From NCBI RefSeq assembly GCF_014651535.1, contig NZ_BMXB01000007.1, forward strand, positions 1-64,000: a stretch of DNA of 64,000 nt, in the 5' to 3' direction. The number at the start of each line of letters is the position of its first letter. Position 1 is the first letter of the stretch. This document shows, piece after piece, positions 45,182 to 54,229 of the stretch. The stretch is from Salinimicrobium marinum (GTDB taxonomy: Bacteria; Bacteroidota; Bacteroidia; Flavobacteriales; Flavobacteriaceae). The position numbers and the translations under genes are program-made. Below the pieces are notes generated by a model, which saw nothing but the letters and a program-made list of their open reading frames with translations, was not told where the DNA came from and did no database searches.

Positions 45182-47104
45182 ATGGCCAGATTAAATCTTC
45201 TCGAAGAGACACGTTTTGAAAAAGTTCCGGTAACTGTTTATGAAAACCAGCATATCGCTTCTAAAAAAGTAGCCGATCGTATTGCTGCATTGATAAAAAG
45301 AAGACAGGCACAAGGAGAAAATGCCGTTCTCGGACTTGCTACAGGAGCCACTCCAGTAGAGGTTTATGAAGAACTGGTGAGAATGCACAAAGAGGAAAGT
45401 TTGAGCTTCAAAAATGTGATCACCTTCAACCTGGATGAGTATTACCCAATGAACCCTACCTCCAGGCAAAGCTATGTCACCTTCATGTATGAGAACCTTT
45501 TTGACCATATAGATATTCCAAAGGAGAACATTCATATTCCCGACGGAACCCTGGACAAAGAAGATATCGCTGAATATTGTATAGCCTACGAGAACAAGAT
45601 AGGCGCGCTTGGCGGACTTGACCTTCAGGTACTCGGGATAGGTAGAACAGGACACATTGGTTTTAACGAACCTGGTTCTGCACCAAATTCAGGTACAAGG
45701 CTTGTGACCTTGGACGATCTTACAAGACGCGATGCTTCAAGGGATTTTGGAGGAAAAGAAAATGTACCTACCAAGGCAATTACGATGGGAATTGGTACCA
45801 TTTTCAAAGCCAGGGAAATTATCCTGATGGCCTGGAATACCAAAAAAGCATCCATCATCAAAAAAGCAGTGGAAGGGGAAATATCGAGTGAAGTTCCTGC
45901 CACTTATCTTCAGCTATCTGAAAATACCGAGTTTGTTTTAGATGAAGATGCCGCATCAGAACTTACCCGTTTTGACACACCATGGCTTGTAAAAGACTGC
46001 GTGTGGGATGATAAATTGATAAAAAAGGCGGTGATCTGGCTATCGGGAGCTGTGAACAAACCCATCCTGAAGCTTACCGATGAAGATTACAACAACAACG
46101 GAATGGCGCAGCTGGCTACAGAAAAAGGGCCTGCCTACAACATTAATATCGATGTTTTTAACAAACTTCAGCACAGTATTACCGGCTGGCCGGGAGGTAA
46201 ACCCAATGCCGACGATTCTCAACGGCCGGAAAGAAAAGAACCGGCTCATAAAAGATCTTTAATATTTTCCCCACACCCCGATGATGACGTGATCTCCATG
46301 GGAGGTACCTTCATACGCCTGGTTGACCAGGGGCATGATGTACACGTGGCTTACCAAACTTCCGGAAATACTGCAGTCTGGGATACCGATGTGCTTAGGT
46401 ATGTGGAATTCGCCATAGATTTCAACAGGAGTATTGGAGAAGATGTTTCCAAGTTGGAAAAAACATATGAAGAGATGCGACTCTTTATAGAGAAGAAAGA
46501 GCCAAATCAAATTGATTTACCCGAAGTAAGGAATGTAAAAGCCTTTATCCGGAAAACAGAAGCCATCGCAGGGTCAAGGTTTGCAGGGCTTCAAGATAAG
46601 AACATTCACTTTATGGCACTTCCGTTCTATGAAACCGGAAAAACAGTGAAAAACCCGGTGACAGACAAAGATGTTAATCTCACCGTGGAATTACTTCAGA
46701 AGATAAAACCACACCAGATTTTTGCTGCAGGAGATTTTGCAGATCCACACGGGACTCACCTGGTTTGCTTTAAAATAGTACTGGCGGCCATGGAAAGACT
46801 TCGGGAAACCGAAGAATGGGCCCGGGAAACCTGGTTATGGATGTACAGGGGAGCATGGCATGAATTTGCCACCCACGAGATCGAAATGGCCGTGCCTCTT
46901 TCCCCTCAGGAAGTAGAACGAAAGAAAAATGCCATTTTCCAGCACCAGTCCCAAAAGGATCGCCCTGTATTTCCGGGAGATGATGAAAGAGAATTCTGGG
47001 TACGTGCGCAGGAAAGAAACAGGGAAACCGCTGTTAATTATGACAAATTAGGATTGGCAAATTACGAAGCCATGGAAGCTTTTGTAAGATGGAAATTTGA
47101 ATAA
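45182..47104 (+). CDS. nagB: Glucosamine-6-phosphate deaminase fused to a PIG-L-type deacetylase
   Basis: 640 residues. The first part (about 1-270) is NagB: LGLATGATPVEVYEEL near 44, ITFNLDEYYPM near 80 and LGIGRTGHIGFNEPGS near 151. The second part (about 355-530) is a PIG-L/LmbE fold: FSPHPDDDVISMGG near 362-375 with the zinc-binding HPDD. NagB converts glucosamine-6-P to fructose-6-P and ammonia. The fused part probably removes the N-acetyl group, replacing a separate NagA. This fusion is frequent in Bacteroidota. Operon member, followed after 12 bases by the amidase gene. Confidence 0.93.
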   Translation: MARLNLLEETRFEKVPVTVYENQHIASKKVADRIAALIKRRQAQGENAVLGLATGATPVEVYEELVRMHKEESLSFKNVITFNLDEYYPMNPTSRQSYVTFMYENLFDHIDIPKENIHIPDGTLDKEDIAEYCIAYENKIGALGGLDLQVLGIGRTGHIGFNEPGSAPNSGTRLVTLDDLTRRDASRDFGGKENVPTKAITMGIGTIFKAREIILMAWNTKKASIIKKAVEGEISSEVPATYLQLSENTEFVLDEDAASELTRFDTPWLVKDCVWDDKLIKKAVIWLSGAVNKPILKLTDEDYNNNGMAQLATEKGPAYNINIDVFNKLQHSITGWPGGKPNADDSQRPERKEPAHKRSLIFSPHPDDDVISMGGTFIRLVDQGHDVHVAYQTSGNTAVWDTDVLRYVEFAIDFNRSIGEDVSKLEKTYEEMRLFIEKKEPNQIDLPEVRNVKAFIRKTEAIAGSRFAGLQDKNIHFMALPFYETGKTVKNPVTDKDVNLTVELLQKIKPHQIFAAGDFADPHGTHLVCFKIVLAAMERLRETEEWARETWLWMYRGAWHEFATHEIEMAVPLSPQEVERKKNAIFQHQSQKDRPVFPGDDEREFWVRAQERNRETAVNYDKLGLANYEAMEAFVRWKFE

Positions 47105-47116
47105 TTTAAAAATAGA

Positions 47117-48055
47117 ATGAATAAAGTCCTCTTAGTTGTTTCCGTTTTTGCCCTGTTGTTCCTCTCGATGTCCTGCGGATCCAACCCCTACTCCAGAACA
47201 AATAGGGAACATAAAAAACAGGCAAAAGAATATGCGAAGCAACTAAGGACTTTTCCTCCCAAACAAGCTGAAGGTGAAGTACCGTTGAAATACGGGGAGC
47301 ATTGGGTGGGCACTACCAATTTTAACCTGAGAAAGCCCAACTTTGTGATTATACATCATACCGCACAAAATTCGGTAGACCATACGCTGGAGACTTTCAC
47401 CTTAAAAAGGACTTCCGTGAGTTCTCATTATGTAATTGGCGACAACGGCGAGATCTACCAGATGCTTAACGATTACTACAGAGGCTGGCATGCAGGCTCG
47501 GGAAAATGGGGAAATGACACCGACCTTAATTCTTCTTCCATAGGAATAGAACTTGATAACAATGGGTTTGAACCTTTTTCTGAAGAACAAATAGCAAGCC
47601 TTATCGATCTTCTAAAGGTTTTAAAGGAACGGCACGGAATCCCGACCGCTAATTTCATTGGGCATTCTGATATTGCCCCCAGCCGAAAAGTGGATCCAAA
47701 TGTCACTTTTCCGTGGAAGCGGCTGGCAGAAGAAGGCTTTGGTCACTGGTATGATGACATTGCCGTAACACCAAAAATTGTAGGTGACAGTATTTCTACT
47801 GAAAATCAGGATAATTCTGAGATCAGGGAACTCCAGGTAGCCGAAACAGAGATTTCGGAAACAGCCAGTGAAAGCGACAGCCTTTCCCTTAGCATTAATC
47901 CCGAAATAGCTTTAAGGATCATTGGCTATGATGTAAGCGATTTGGAATCGGCCATTAAAGCATTTAAACTACATTTTATTCAGAAGGATGTAAATGCAGT
48001 TTTAACCGAAGAAGATCTTAAGATCCTGTATAATTTGTACAGGAAATATTTATAA
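47117..48055 (+). CDS. N-acetylmuramoyl-L-alanine amidase lipoprotein (Amidase_2)
   Basis: 312 residues. Lipobox LSMSC near 17-21 makes it a lipoprotein. The amidase_2 fold carries the zinc-ligand HH in FVIIHHTAQNS near 76, SSHYVIGDNGEIYQM near 98, WHAGSGKWG near 118 and GHSDIAPSRKVDP near 178. It cuts the bond between MurNAc and the stem peptide (AmiD-like), most likely at the outer membrane or cell surface. The C-terminal 90 residues have no clear domain. It lies in the plus-strand peptidoglycan operon; a terminal peptidoglycan-binding-like helix pair is possible. Confidence 0.88.
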   Translation: MNKVLLVVSVFALLFLSMSCGSNPYSRTNREHKKQAKEYAKQLRTFPPKQAEGEVPLKYGEHWVGTTNFNLRKPNFVIIHHTAQNSVDHTLETFTLKRTSVSSHYVIGDNGEIYQMLNDYYRGWHAGSGKWGNDTDLNSSSIGIELDNNGFEPFSEEQIASLIDLLKVLKERHGIPTANFIGHSDIAPSRKVDPNVTFPWKRLAEEGFGHWYDDIAVTPKIVGDSISTENQDNSEIRELQVAETEISETASESDSLSLSINPEIALRIIGYDVSDLESAIKAFKLHFIQKDVNAVLTEEDLKILYNLYRKYL

Positions 48056-48070
48056 CCCTACCCTACCACC

Positions 48071-49858
48071 ATGCGTACAACCTTCTCCTCTTTGACATTT
48101 TTGATTGTCCATTTTTTAAGTCTTACCTCTTTTGGACAAACCAGTATAAAAGATCTGGAAATTATATCCCGTAAGCAATGGAACGCAGAACCGGCAAGAA
48201 CAGCAGAGATGGTTCGGCATATTCCCACATTTATTACCATTCACCATACAGGTACCAATCAGAACCTGGAAAGAAGTACCGAGGCAAAACTCAAAGCCCT
48301 GCAACAATTCTCTTATTCCGAAGGAGTTCTGGGGGACGGAATAACTCCGAAAAAACCATGGGGAGATGTACCTTATCATTACTACATCGCAGCAGATGGA
48401 AGCATTGCTGAAGGCAGAGAAATCCATTTCGAAGGCGATTCGAACACGGATTACGATTTAACCGGCCATGCACTGGTCGTTGTAGAAGGGAATTTCAACA
48501 AAGAAGAATTCTCCGATAATCAGTATAATCAGCTTGAAAAACTGGTCACAGTACTCGCTGAAAAGTACAAGATTCCTGCAGACAAAATTTCTAGCCATAA
48601 AGACCAGGCAGAAACATCCTGCCCGGGAGATGATCTTTATAAATTACTACCACAATTAAGAGAAAAGATAGAAAGCATAGAAAACCCGCGTGTTACAATA
48701 GGGGCCGAGCAATTGTTTTCACCGGAATACGAACAGCTCGTAAAAGGGAAACGCGTAGGACTGGTCACCAACCACACGGGATTACTTCCGGACGGGAAAC
48801 ACCTTATAGATCTACTCCACAACCATCCCGATGTGGAATTGTCCCTGCTTTTTGGCCCTGAACACGGACTTCGGGGAGAAGAAGATACCCACGTCTCCAA
48901 TGGAACCGATCCAAAAACTGGATTACCAATAATCTCTCTCTACGGAAAACTCAGGAAACCCACTCCCAAAATGCTTCAAAAAGTTGATGTGCTTGTTTTT
49001 GATATTCAGGATATAGGCGCACGTTTTTACACCTATATCAAAACCATGCTCAACGCACAGGAAGCAGCGGCTGAAGCAGGAATCCCTTTTATAGTACTGG
49101 ACAGGCCAAACCCCATCGCCGGCACATATGTTGACGGACCGGTTGGAAAAGCCCTGGCTCCGGAGTCAGGTACAGGAAATATTCCTGTTACCCACGGAAT
49201 GACAGTTGGGGAACTGGCCATGATGTTTAATGGAGAGCGTGAAGAGCAACAACTACCAACAGCCGATTTGACGGTGATTCCCCTACAGAATTACAGCAGG
49301 GAGCAGTGGTATGATGAAACTGGGCTTCCATGGATCAAGCCTTCCCCGAACATGCTAAGCCTTCAAACCGCCATCGTATACCCGGCAACCTGCTTGCTGG
49401 AAGGCACTGATTATTCTGAAGCCAGGGGAACGGAATACCCTTTTGAACGAATTGGTTCCCCCTGGATAGACAATACCCAATTAAGCGAACAACTGAACAG
49501 TTACCAGTTAAAAGGAGTTGAATTCACCCCGGTGACTTTTGTTCCTGATAGCATTGTGGATGGCATACAGATTTATCCCCCAAAGTTCCTTGGAGAAGAA
49601 GTTAACGGGGTAGAAATGATCATTACAGATCGTGATTCTTTTAAATCTGCAGCTGCAGGAATTTACATTCTGCATGCGTTGAAGAAATTATATCCTGAGG
49701 ATTTTGAATGGCGAACAGGAAGAATCGACGGATTATTGGGAACTTCAGAAGTTCGGGAGCAGCTGGATGAAGGAAAAAGTCCGGAGGAAATTATCAGTAA
49801 ATGGGACAAAGACCTGGAAGAATTCAGAAGAAAAAGATCAAATTACCTGCTTTATTAA
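48071..49858 (+). CDS. namZ: Amidase / NamZ (DUF1343, exo-beta-N-acetylmuramidase) fusion
   Basis: 595 residues with signal peptide (SLTSFGQ). Residues 25-195 are an amidase_2 domain: ITIHHTGTNQ, YHYYIAADGSIAEG, SSHKDQAETSCPG. Residues 210-595 are a NamZ/DUF1343 domain: GLVTNHTGLLPDGKH near 229, FGPEHGLRGEEDTHVSNG near 257 and VFDIQDIGARFYTYI near 303. NamZ-type enzymes (GH171) release MurNAc from the non-reducing end of glycan chains. One polypeptide would thus remove both the peptide and MurNAc. It is encoded between the amidase lipoprotein and the metallophosphoesterase genes. Confidence 0.92.
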   Translation: MRTTFSSLTFLIVHFLSLTSFGQTSIKDLEIISRKQWNAEPARTAEMVRHIPTFITIHHTGTNQNLERSTEAKLKALQQFSYSEGVLGDGITPKKPWGDVPYHYYIAADGSIAEGREIHFEGDSNTDYDLTGHALVVVEGNFNKEEFSDNQYNQLEKLVTVLAEKYKIPADKISSHKDQAETSCPGDDLYKLLPQLREKIESIENPRVTIGAEQLFSPEYEQLVKGKRVGLVTNHTGLLPDGKHLIDLLHNHPDVELSLLFGPEHGLRGEEDTHVSNGTDPKTGLPIISLYGKLRKPTPKMLQKVDVLVFDIQDIGARFYTYIKTMLNAQEAAAEAGIPFIVLDRPNPIAGTYVDGPVGKALAPESGTGNIPVTHGMTVGELAMMFNGEREEQQLPTADLTVIPLQNYSREQWYDETGLPWIKPSPNMLSLQTAIVYPATCLLEGTDYSEARGTEYPFERIGSPWIDNTQLSEQLNSYQLKGVEFTPVTFVPDSIVDGIQIYPPKFLGEEVNGVEMIITDRDSFKSAAAGIYILHALKKLYPEDFEWRTGRIDGLLGTSEVREQLDEGKSPEEIISKWDKDLEEFRRKRSNYLLY

Positions 49859-49876
49859 CCTATAACCTACCCCGTC

Positions 49877-51715
49877 ATGAAAAAATCAGTTGTTTTATTT
49901 TTGCTAATCCTGATTTCATTTCACGTATCCAGGGCTCAGAATTTCAAGTATGCTTTCGTTACCGATGTCCATATAGGATCTTCTACTTCCGAAGAAGATT
50001 TAAAAAGAACGGTAGCTGATATTAACAACCTTCCTGAGCTGGATTTCGTTCTCTTAACAGGAGATATTACCGAAATGGGCACGCTGGAAGAGCTGCAACT
50101 GGCCAAGGAAATTATTGAAGATCTTCAAATTCCATATTACGTTCTTCCGGGAAACCACGACTCCGGATGGTCAGAATCGGGCGGAGTGGATTTTATCCGT
50201 GAATTTGGCTACGACAAGTTTTCATTTGAACATGAAGGCTATAAGATTATTGGATGTGCTTCGGGACCCTACGTTAGAATGTCTGACGGTCATATTCCAC
50301 GGGATGCCATCGTCTGGCTGGATGAAGTTCTTGCTTCCACACCCAAAGATCAACGTATCATTTTTGTGAATCATTATCCGCTGGACAACAGCCTTGACAA
50401 CTGGTATGAAGCCACCGATCGTTTGAAGGAATATAATACCCAGTTTTCCATTTGTGGCCATGGACATCAAAATAAAGCCATGGATTTTGAAGGGATTCCC
50501 GGGACTATGGGTAGATCTAACCTGCGGGCAGGGGAAGAAATTGGAGGATATAACATTGTGGAAATAAATGATGATGTGGCACTTTTTTCAGAAAGAATTC
50601 CCGGTACAATCACCAAAGAACCATGGAGAGAAATAGAGCTTGGAAACAAAGAATATGATACTCAACAACAATTTGAACGTCCCTCTTATGCCGTCAATGA
50701 TTCATTTCCTGAGGTAAAAAAACTGTTGGATTATCATTCAGACGCCAATGTAATTTCCACACCTGCCTATACCAATGGATTAGTAATTTTCGGAAACAGT
50801 ACCGGCACTATCGAAGCTCTTTCTGAAGAAAGCGGGGCGACAGAATGGCATTTTGAAACCGATGGTGGCATCTTCTCTTCCCCCGCTGTTCATGAAAACC
50901 TGATAATAATGGGATCTGGTGACAAATCTATTTATGCCCTTAATTCCGCTACCGGGGAACTCGCCTGGAAAAATACTACAGAGGCCTCCGTTTTAGGGTC
51001 ACCTGTAATAGAGGAAGGAATTGTCTTTATTGGTGGAAGCGATGGAAAATTCAGGGCAATAAATGCTGAAAACGGAAAAACGCTATGGACATTTGATGGA
51101 ATTGAAGGCCCCGTAGTTGGCACTCCACTTATCTATGACAGTAAAATTATTTTTGGAGCCTGGGACAAGCACTTATATGCCTTGGAAATTGAAAGTGGCA
51201 GCCTTTCCTGGAAATGGACCAATGGTTCTGCTAACCGCATGTTTTCCCCTGCCATGGTCACTCCTGTTGCGCATGATGGAGTGATTTACATCGTAGCACC
51301 GGACAGGTACCTTTCTGCTCTGGATGCAACCACCGGAGAAACTCTTTGGAGGACTAATGAGGCTGTTGTAAGGGAATCTCTTGGTATCTCTCAAGATCAA
51401 AACGAGATCTTTGCCAAGACAATGAATGATAGCATTGTGGCGTTTAAAACCACTAAGTCGACTCCGGAAATCTCCTGGAAAATGGATGTAGGTTATGGAT
51501 ATGATCATGTACCTTCCATGCTCTACGAACAAAACGAAAATATTCTCTTTGGAACCAGGAATGGGATCGTCTACAGCATTGATCCCAAGACTGAAAAAAT
51601 CAACTGGGCCCATAAAATTGATAATTCCATGGTAAATACTATTCGGTTGATAGGAACTAATAAGGTGTTGGCAGCCACTATGGACGGAAAAGTGGTGATT
51701 CTTTCTGCGGAATAA
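49877..51715 (+). CDS. Metallophosphoesterase with PQQ-type beta-propeller repeats
   Basis: 612 residues. A signal peptide (VLFLLILISFHVSRAQ) leads to a calcineurin-like phosphoesterase domain (about 20-240): VTDVHIG, LTGDITEM, LPGNHDSGW, FVNHYPLD and GHGHQNK supply the two-metal site. The second half (about 275-610) has repeated W-containing PQQ-like strands (SGATEWHFET, TGELAWKN, NGKTLWTFDG). It probably cleaves a phosphoester from an extracellular substrate, perhaps a wall-linked sugar phosphate; propellers often bind ligands. It is the last gene of the operon, before the shared terminator. Confidence 0.85.
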   Translation: MKKSVVLFLLILISFHVSRAQNFKYAFVTDVHIGSSTSEEDLKRTVADINNLPELDFVLLTGDITEMGTLEELQLAKEIIEDLQIPYYVLPGNHDSGWSESGGVDFIREFGYDKFSFEHEGYKIIGCASGPYVRMSDGHIPRDAIVWLDEVLASTPKDQRIIFVNHYPLDNSLDNWYEATDRLKEYNTQFSICGHGHQNKAMDFEGIPGTMGRSNLRAGEEIGGYNIVEINDDVALFSERIPGTITKEPWREIELGNKEYDTQQQFERPSYAVNDSFPEVKKLLDYHSDANVISTPAYTNGLVIFGNSTGTIEALSEESGATEWHFETDGGIFSSPAVHENLIIMGSGDKSIYALNSATGELAWKNTTEASVLGSPVIEEGIVFIGGSDGKFRAINAENGKTLWTFDGIEGPVVGTPLIYDSKIIFGAWDKHLYALEIESGSLSWKWTNGSANRMFSPAMVTPVAHDGVIYIVAPDRYLSALDATTGETLWRTNEAVVRESLGISQDQNEIFAKTMNDSIVAFKTTKSTPEISWKMDVGYGYDHVPSMLYEQNENILFGTRNGIVYSIDPKTEKINWAHKIDNSMVNTIRLIGTNKVLAATMDGKVVILSAE

Positions 51716-51807
51716 TAAATTTCCTGAAATATCTTCGGAATCAGAACAAAGAGTAGTTTTTAAACTGAATTGCTAAATTTTATTGACCTGCTTTCCCATA
51801 CTTATAA

Positions 51808-51847
51808 ATAACACAAAACTCCCGAAGCATCGGGAGTTTTGTGTTAT
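51808..51847. terminator. Bidirectional 18-base-pair terminator
   Basis: 51808-51825 is the exact complement of 51830-51847, with a four-base loop AGCA; the stem is AT-rich outside and GC-rich inside (CTCCCGA/TCGGGAG). It stands between convergent genes ending at 51715 and 51920 and serves both. Confidence 0.88.
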
Positions 51848-51919
51848 AACTAATATTTTAAAGTCTCTTTACTTTCTTATTCTTCAGAGGAAAATCTTCT
51901 GAAAAATTGATGTTTTCCT

Positions 51920-53149
51920 TTATTTTTCTGAAGTTGTTTCAGGGTTAATAAAAAGATCACTTTGCGCCAGCTGGATGATCTTGTTATCGTCCTGATCCAG
52001 GACTCGTTTGGTACGTAAATATCGGTTGTAGTTGTACTCGTCAAAGTCGGCTGCGGTCGTGTCCATTGTACTTATGTGTACATCTCCCATGGAATGGATG
52101 AACTTGTTATCACCAATCCACATTCCTACATGGATCACCCTTTCTGAAGTAGTATCGGTGGCTTTTCTTCCGAAGAAAAGGAGGTCTCCTGCAATAAGAT
52201 TTTCAAAATTTCTGGTAGAATCTACCTCAACTCCGGTGTGGATTTGCTGAGATGCGTCCCGAGGGATAATCATTCCGTTTAAGAAAAAGATGGTTTTAGT
52301 ATATCCGCTGCAATCCACTCCTTTCGGTGAAGTTCCACCCCACAGGTATGGCAATCCTTTAAGGGATTTGGAGGTCTTGATCAAAGATGCTCCTGTAGGC
52401 TGCAGAGATGCGACCCATTGCCTGTATGGCTGCGCTGCAGACTTCTCTACAAAGGCTTTTTTATCATTAGGGTATTTCACCTCATAGAAGCCGTTGGTCT
52501 CTCCTAGCACCTCTAAAATGTTTCCGGCAACAAGATCTGAAACCACCTCTCCATTAGCAGAAGCCTCTACATAAGAAAATCCGAAAGGCTCCAGGAAAAT
52601 AACTTTTTCGGCTGCTCTCCAGGTGTCAAGGTCTTCTTCTGAAATTGGGGTAACTCCTCCGTAATCCACCCAGGCCAGGTAACCATCGGGTGTCTGGATG
52701 TAATACCAGCTTCCATCCTTTTTTAAAACTTTTACAGGCATTCCCAAAGTAGCCTGGGTCACAAGCTCTGCAGAATGAGACGGCCTGGAACGTAAATTGG
52801 CCACAGAGATCTTGATCACTCCCTCAGTTTTTCCTTCCAGTTCTTCTGAAGGCAACAATTGGATGCTATCGGTGTAAGTAATGTTTTCGACCTCAAGTTT
52901 CTCTTTCAGGTTTGCAACGGCCTCCGGAAGGTTTGATTCCCCCCGAAGAACATATCCGTTCTCATATTTGCGGCTCTCTACATCGAATAGCGCCACCCGC
53001 CCATCGGGTGCGTATTCCTCCCGGACTTCAGCAATGTATTTATCTGTTTCGTGAGGTGCTTCTGAAACTTCTGTTTTTTCAGATTTACACGCTCCCAGCA
53101 GCATCAAAAGACACACTGCAAGGAACCCCTGTTTTTGTATTGAAATCAT
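51920..53149 (-). CDS. NlpC/P60 peptidase lipoprotein with SH3 domains (C40)
   Basis: 409 residues. The lipobox LLGAC is at about 17-21. Two bacterial SH3 segments follow (about 110-170 and 190-250: ISVANLRSRPSHSAELV and EPFGFSYVEASANGEVV). The NlpC/P60 papain-like domain (about 265-385) carries the catalytic Cys in GVDCSGYTK and the His in RVIHVGMWIGDNKFIHS. Family members such as YkfC cut the gamma-D-Glu to diaminopimelate bond of L-Ala-gamma-D-Glu-DAP. The L-Ala-Glu epimerase gene lies 18 bases upstream, which is the classic pairing for recycling stem peptides. Confidence 0.92.
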   Translation of the reverse strand: MISIQKQGFLAVCLLMLLGACKSEKTEVSEAPHETDKYIAEVREEYAPDGRVALFDVESRKYENGYVLRGESNLPEAVANLKEKLEVENITYTDSIQLLPSEELEGKTEGVIKISVANLRSRPSHSAELVTQATLGMPVKVLKKDGSWYYIQTPDGYLAWVDYGGVTPISEEDLDTWRAAEKVIFLEPFGFSYVEASANGEVVSDLVAGNILEVLGETNGFYEVKYPNDKKAFVEKSAAQPYRQWVASLQPTGASLIKTSKSLKGLPYLWGGTSPKGVDCSGYTKTIFFLNGMIIPRDASQQIHTGVEVDSTRNFENLIAGDLLFFGRKATDTTSERVIHVGMWIGDNKFIHSMGDVHISTMDTTAADFDEYNYNRYLRTKRVLDQDDNKIIQLAQSDLFINPETTSEK

Positions 53150-53167
53150 ATTCTTATTTTTAAAATC

Positions 53168-54187
53168 TTATTTAAATTTGGTCAATTTTGCACCTGTTCC
53201 ATTCCTCTCCGGAAAATGTGTTTTTTCGTCGTACACCTTCACTCCGTCGGCAATATCATTTTTAATCAGCATTCCGCCGTCCATATCAACATAATCCAGC
53301 AAAGGTAACAAATGTCCGATTGCCGAGATTCCCACGGTCGATTCGGTCATACAACCCACCATTACTTTCATTCCCAGTTGCCGGGCTTCAGCAATCATAC
53401 GTCGCGCAGGGGTAAGTCCGCCACACTTGGTTAATTTGATATTCACCCCATGAAAAAGTCCGGAGCATTTTTTCACATCGGTTTCTGTAATACAGCTTTC
53501 ATCTGCAATCACAGGCAAAACCGATTCATTATATACTCTTTTCATTCCCTCTTTATCATCCTTTGGTAGAGGTTGTTCCAGGAATTCCACGTTCAGGTCT
53601 TTGAGAAGTTTTGAATTCTCGATCGTTTCTTCTGCCGTCCAGGCACAATTGGCATCTACCCGAAACACTGCATCACTGTGTTTTCTCAATTCCTTCACGA
53701 TCTCCACATCTTCGTCTGTACCCAGCTTGATCTTATACAGCGGCCACGGAAATTGCTGCATTTTCTGTACCATCTTTTCTACGGAATCAATCCCGATCGT
53801 GTAATTAGAAAGTGGCAGATTCTTTAATTCCAATCCCCATAATTTGTACAGTGGCAGTCCGTTTCTCTTCCCGTGCAGATCGTGCATGGCAATATCCAGT
53901 GCACATTGTGCAAAAGACTTTCCTTTGAAATACGGATTAGTGATCTCCCATAATTCTTCAGGTGTTTTATGGATATTGGCCTCAATGATATGAGCAATCG
54001 ATTTAATATCTTCACTCATACCCTCGACGGTTACCCCATAATACGAAGTTGCAGCCGCCTCTCCGTAACCCGTGAATTCCCCATCGCTTAGCTCCACGAT
54101 CAACGTAGGCTGTAAATCCCGGGAGATATGGCTTATCCTGAAGGTGTCTTTTAATTCAAGGTCAAAAGAGTAGGTTTTAAGTTTCAT
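53168..54187 (-). CDS. L-Ala-D/L-Glu (dipeptide) epimerase
   Basis: 339 residues of the enolase superfamily. The catalytic base pair is KIKLG near 151-155 and KLTKCGG near 255. Metal ligands are VDANCAW (near 177), FLEQPL (near 204) and ADESC (near 229). It turns L-Ala-D-Glu released from peptidoglycan into L-Ala-L-Glu for ordinary peptidases (YcjG/YkfB type). The start follows the symporter stop by 42 bases and the peptidase gene comes next, so the three form one operon. Substrate assignment rests on context. Confidence 0.9.
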   Translation of the reverse strand: MKLKTYSFDLELKDTFRISHISRDLQPTLIVELSDGEFTGYGEAAATSYYGVTVEGMSEDIKSIAHIIEANIHKTPEELWEITNPYFKGKSFAQCALDIAMHDLHGKRNGLPLYKLWGLELKNLPLSNYTIGIDSVEKMVQKMQQFPWPLYKIKLGTDEDVEIVKELRKHSDAVFRVDANCAWTAEETIENSKLLKDLNVEFLEQPLPKDDKEGMKRVYNESVLPVIADESCITETDVKKCSGLFHGVNIKLTKCGGLTPARRMIAEARQLGMKVMVGCMTESTVGISAIGHLLPLLDYVDMDGGMLIKNDIADGVKVYDEKTHFPERNGTGAKLTKFK

Positions 54188-54229
54188 TGCTTCCGTTTTT
54201 TCTTCCGCTTAAATGTTACAGATATTTCA

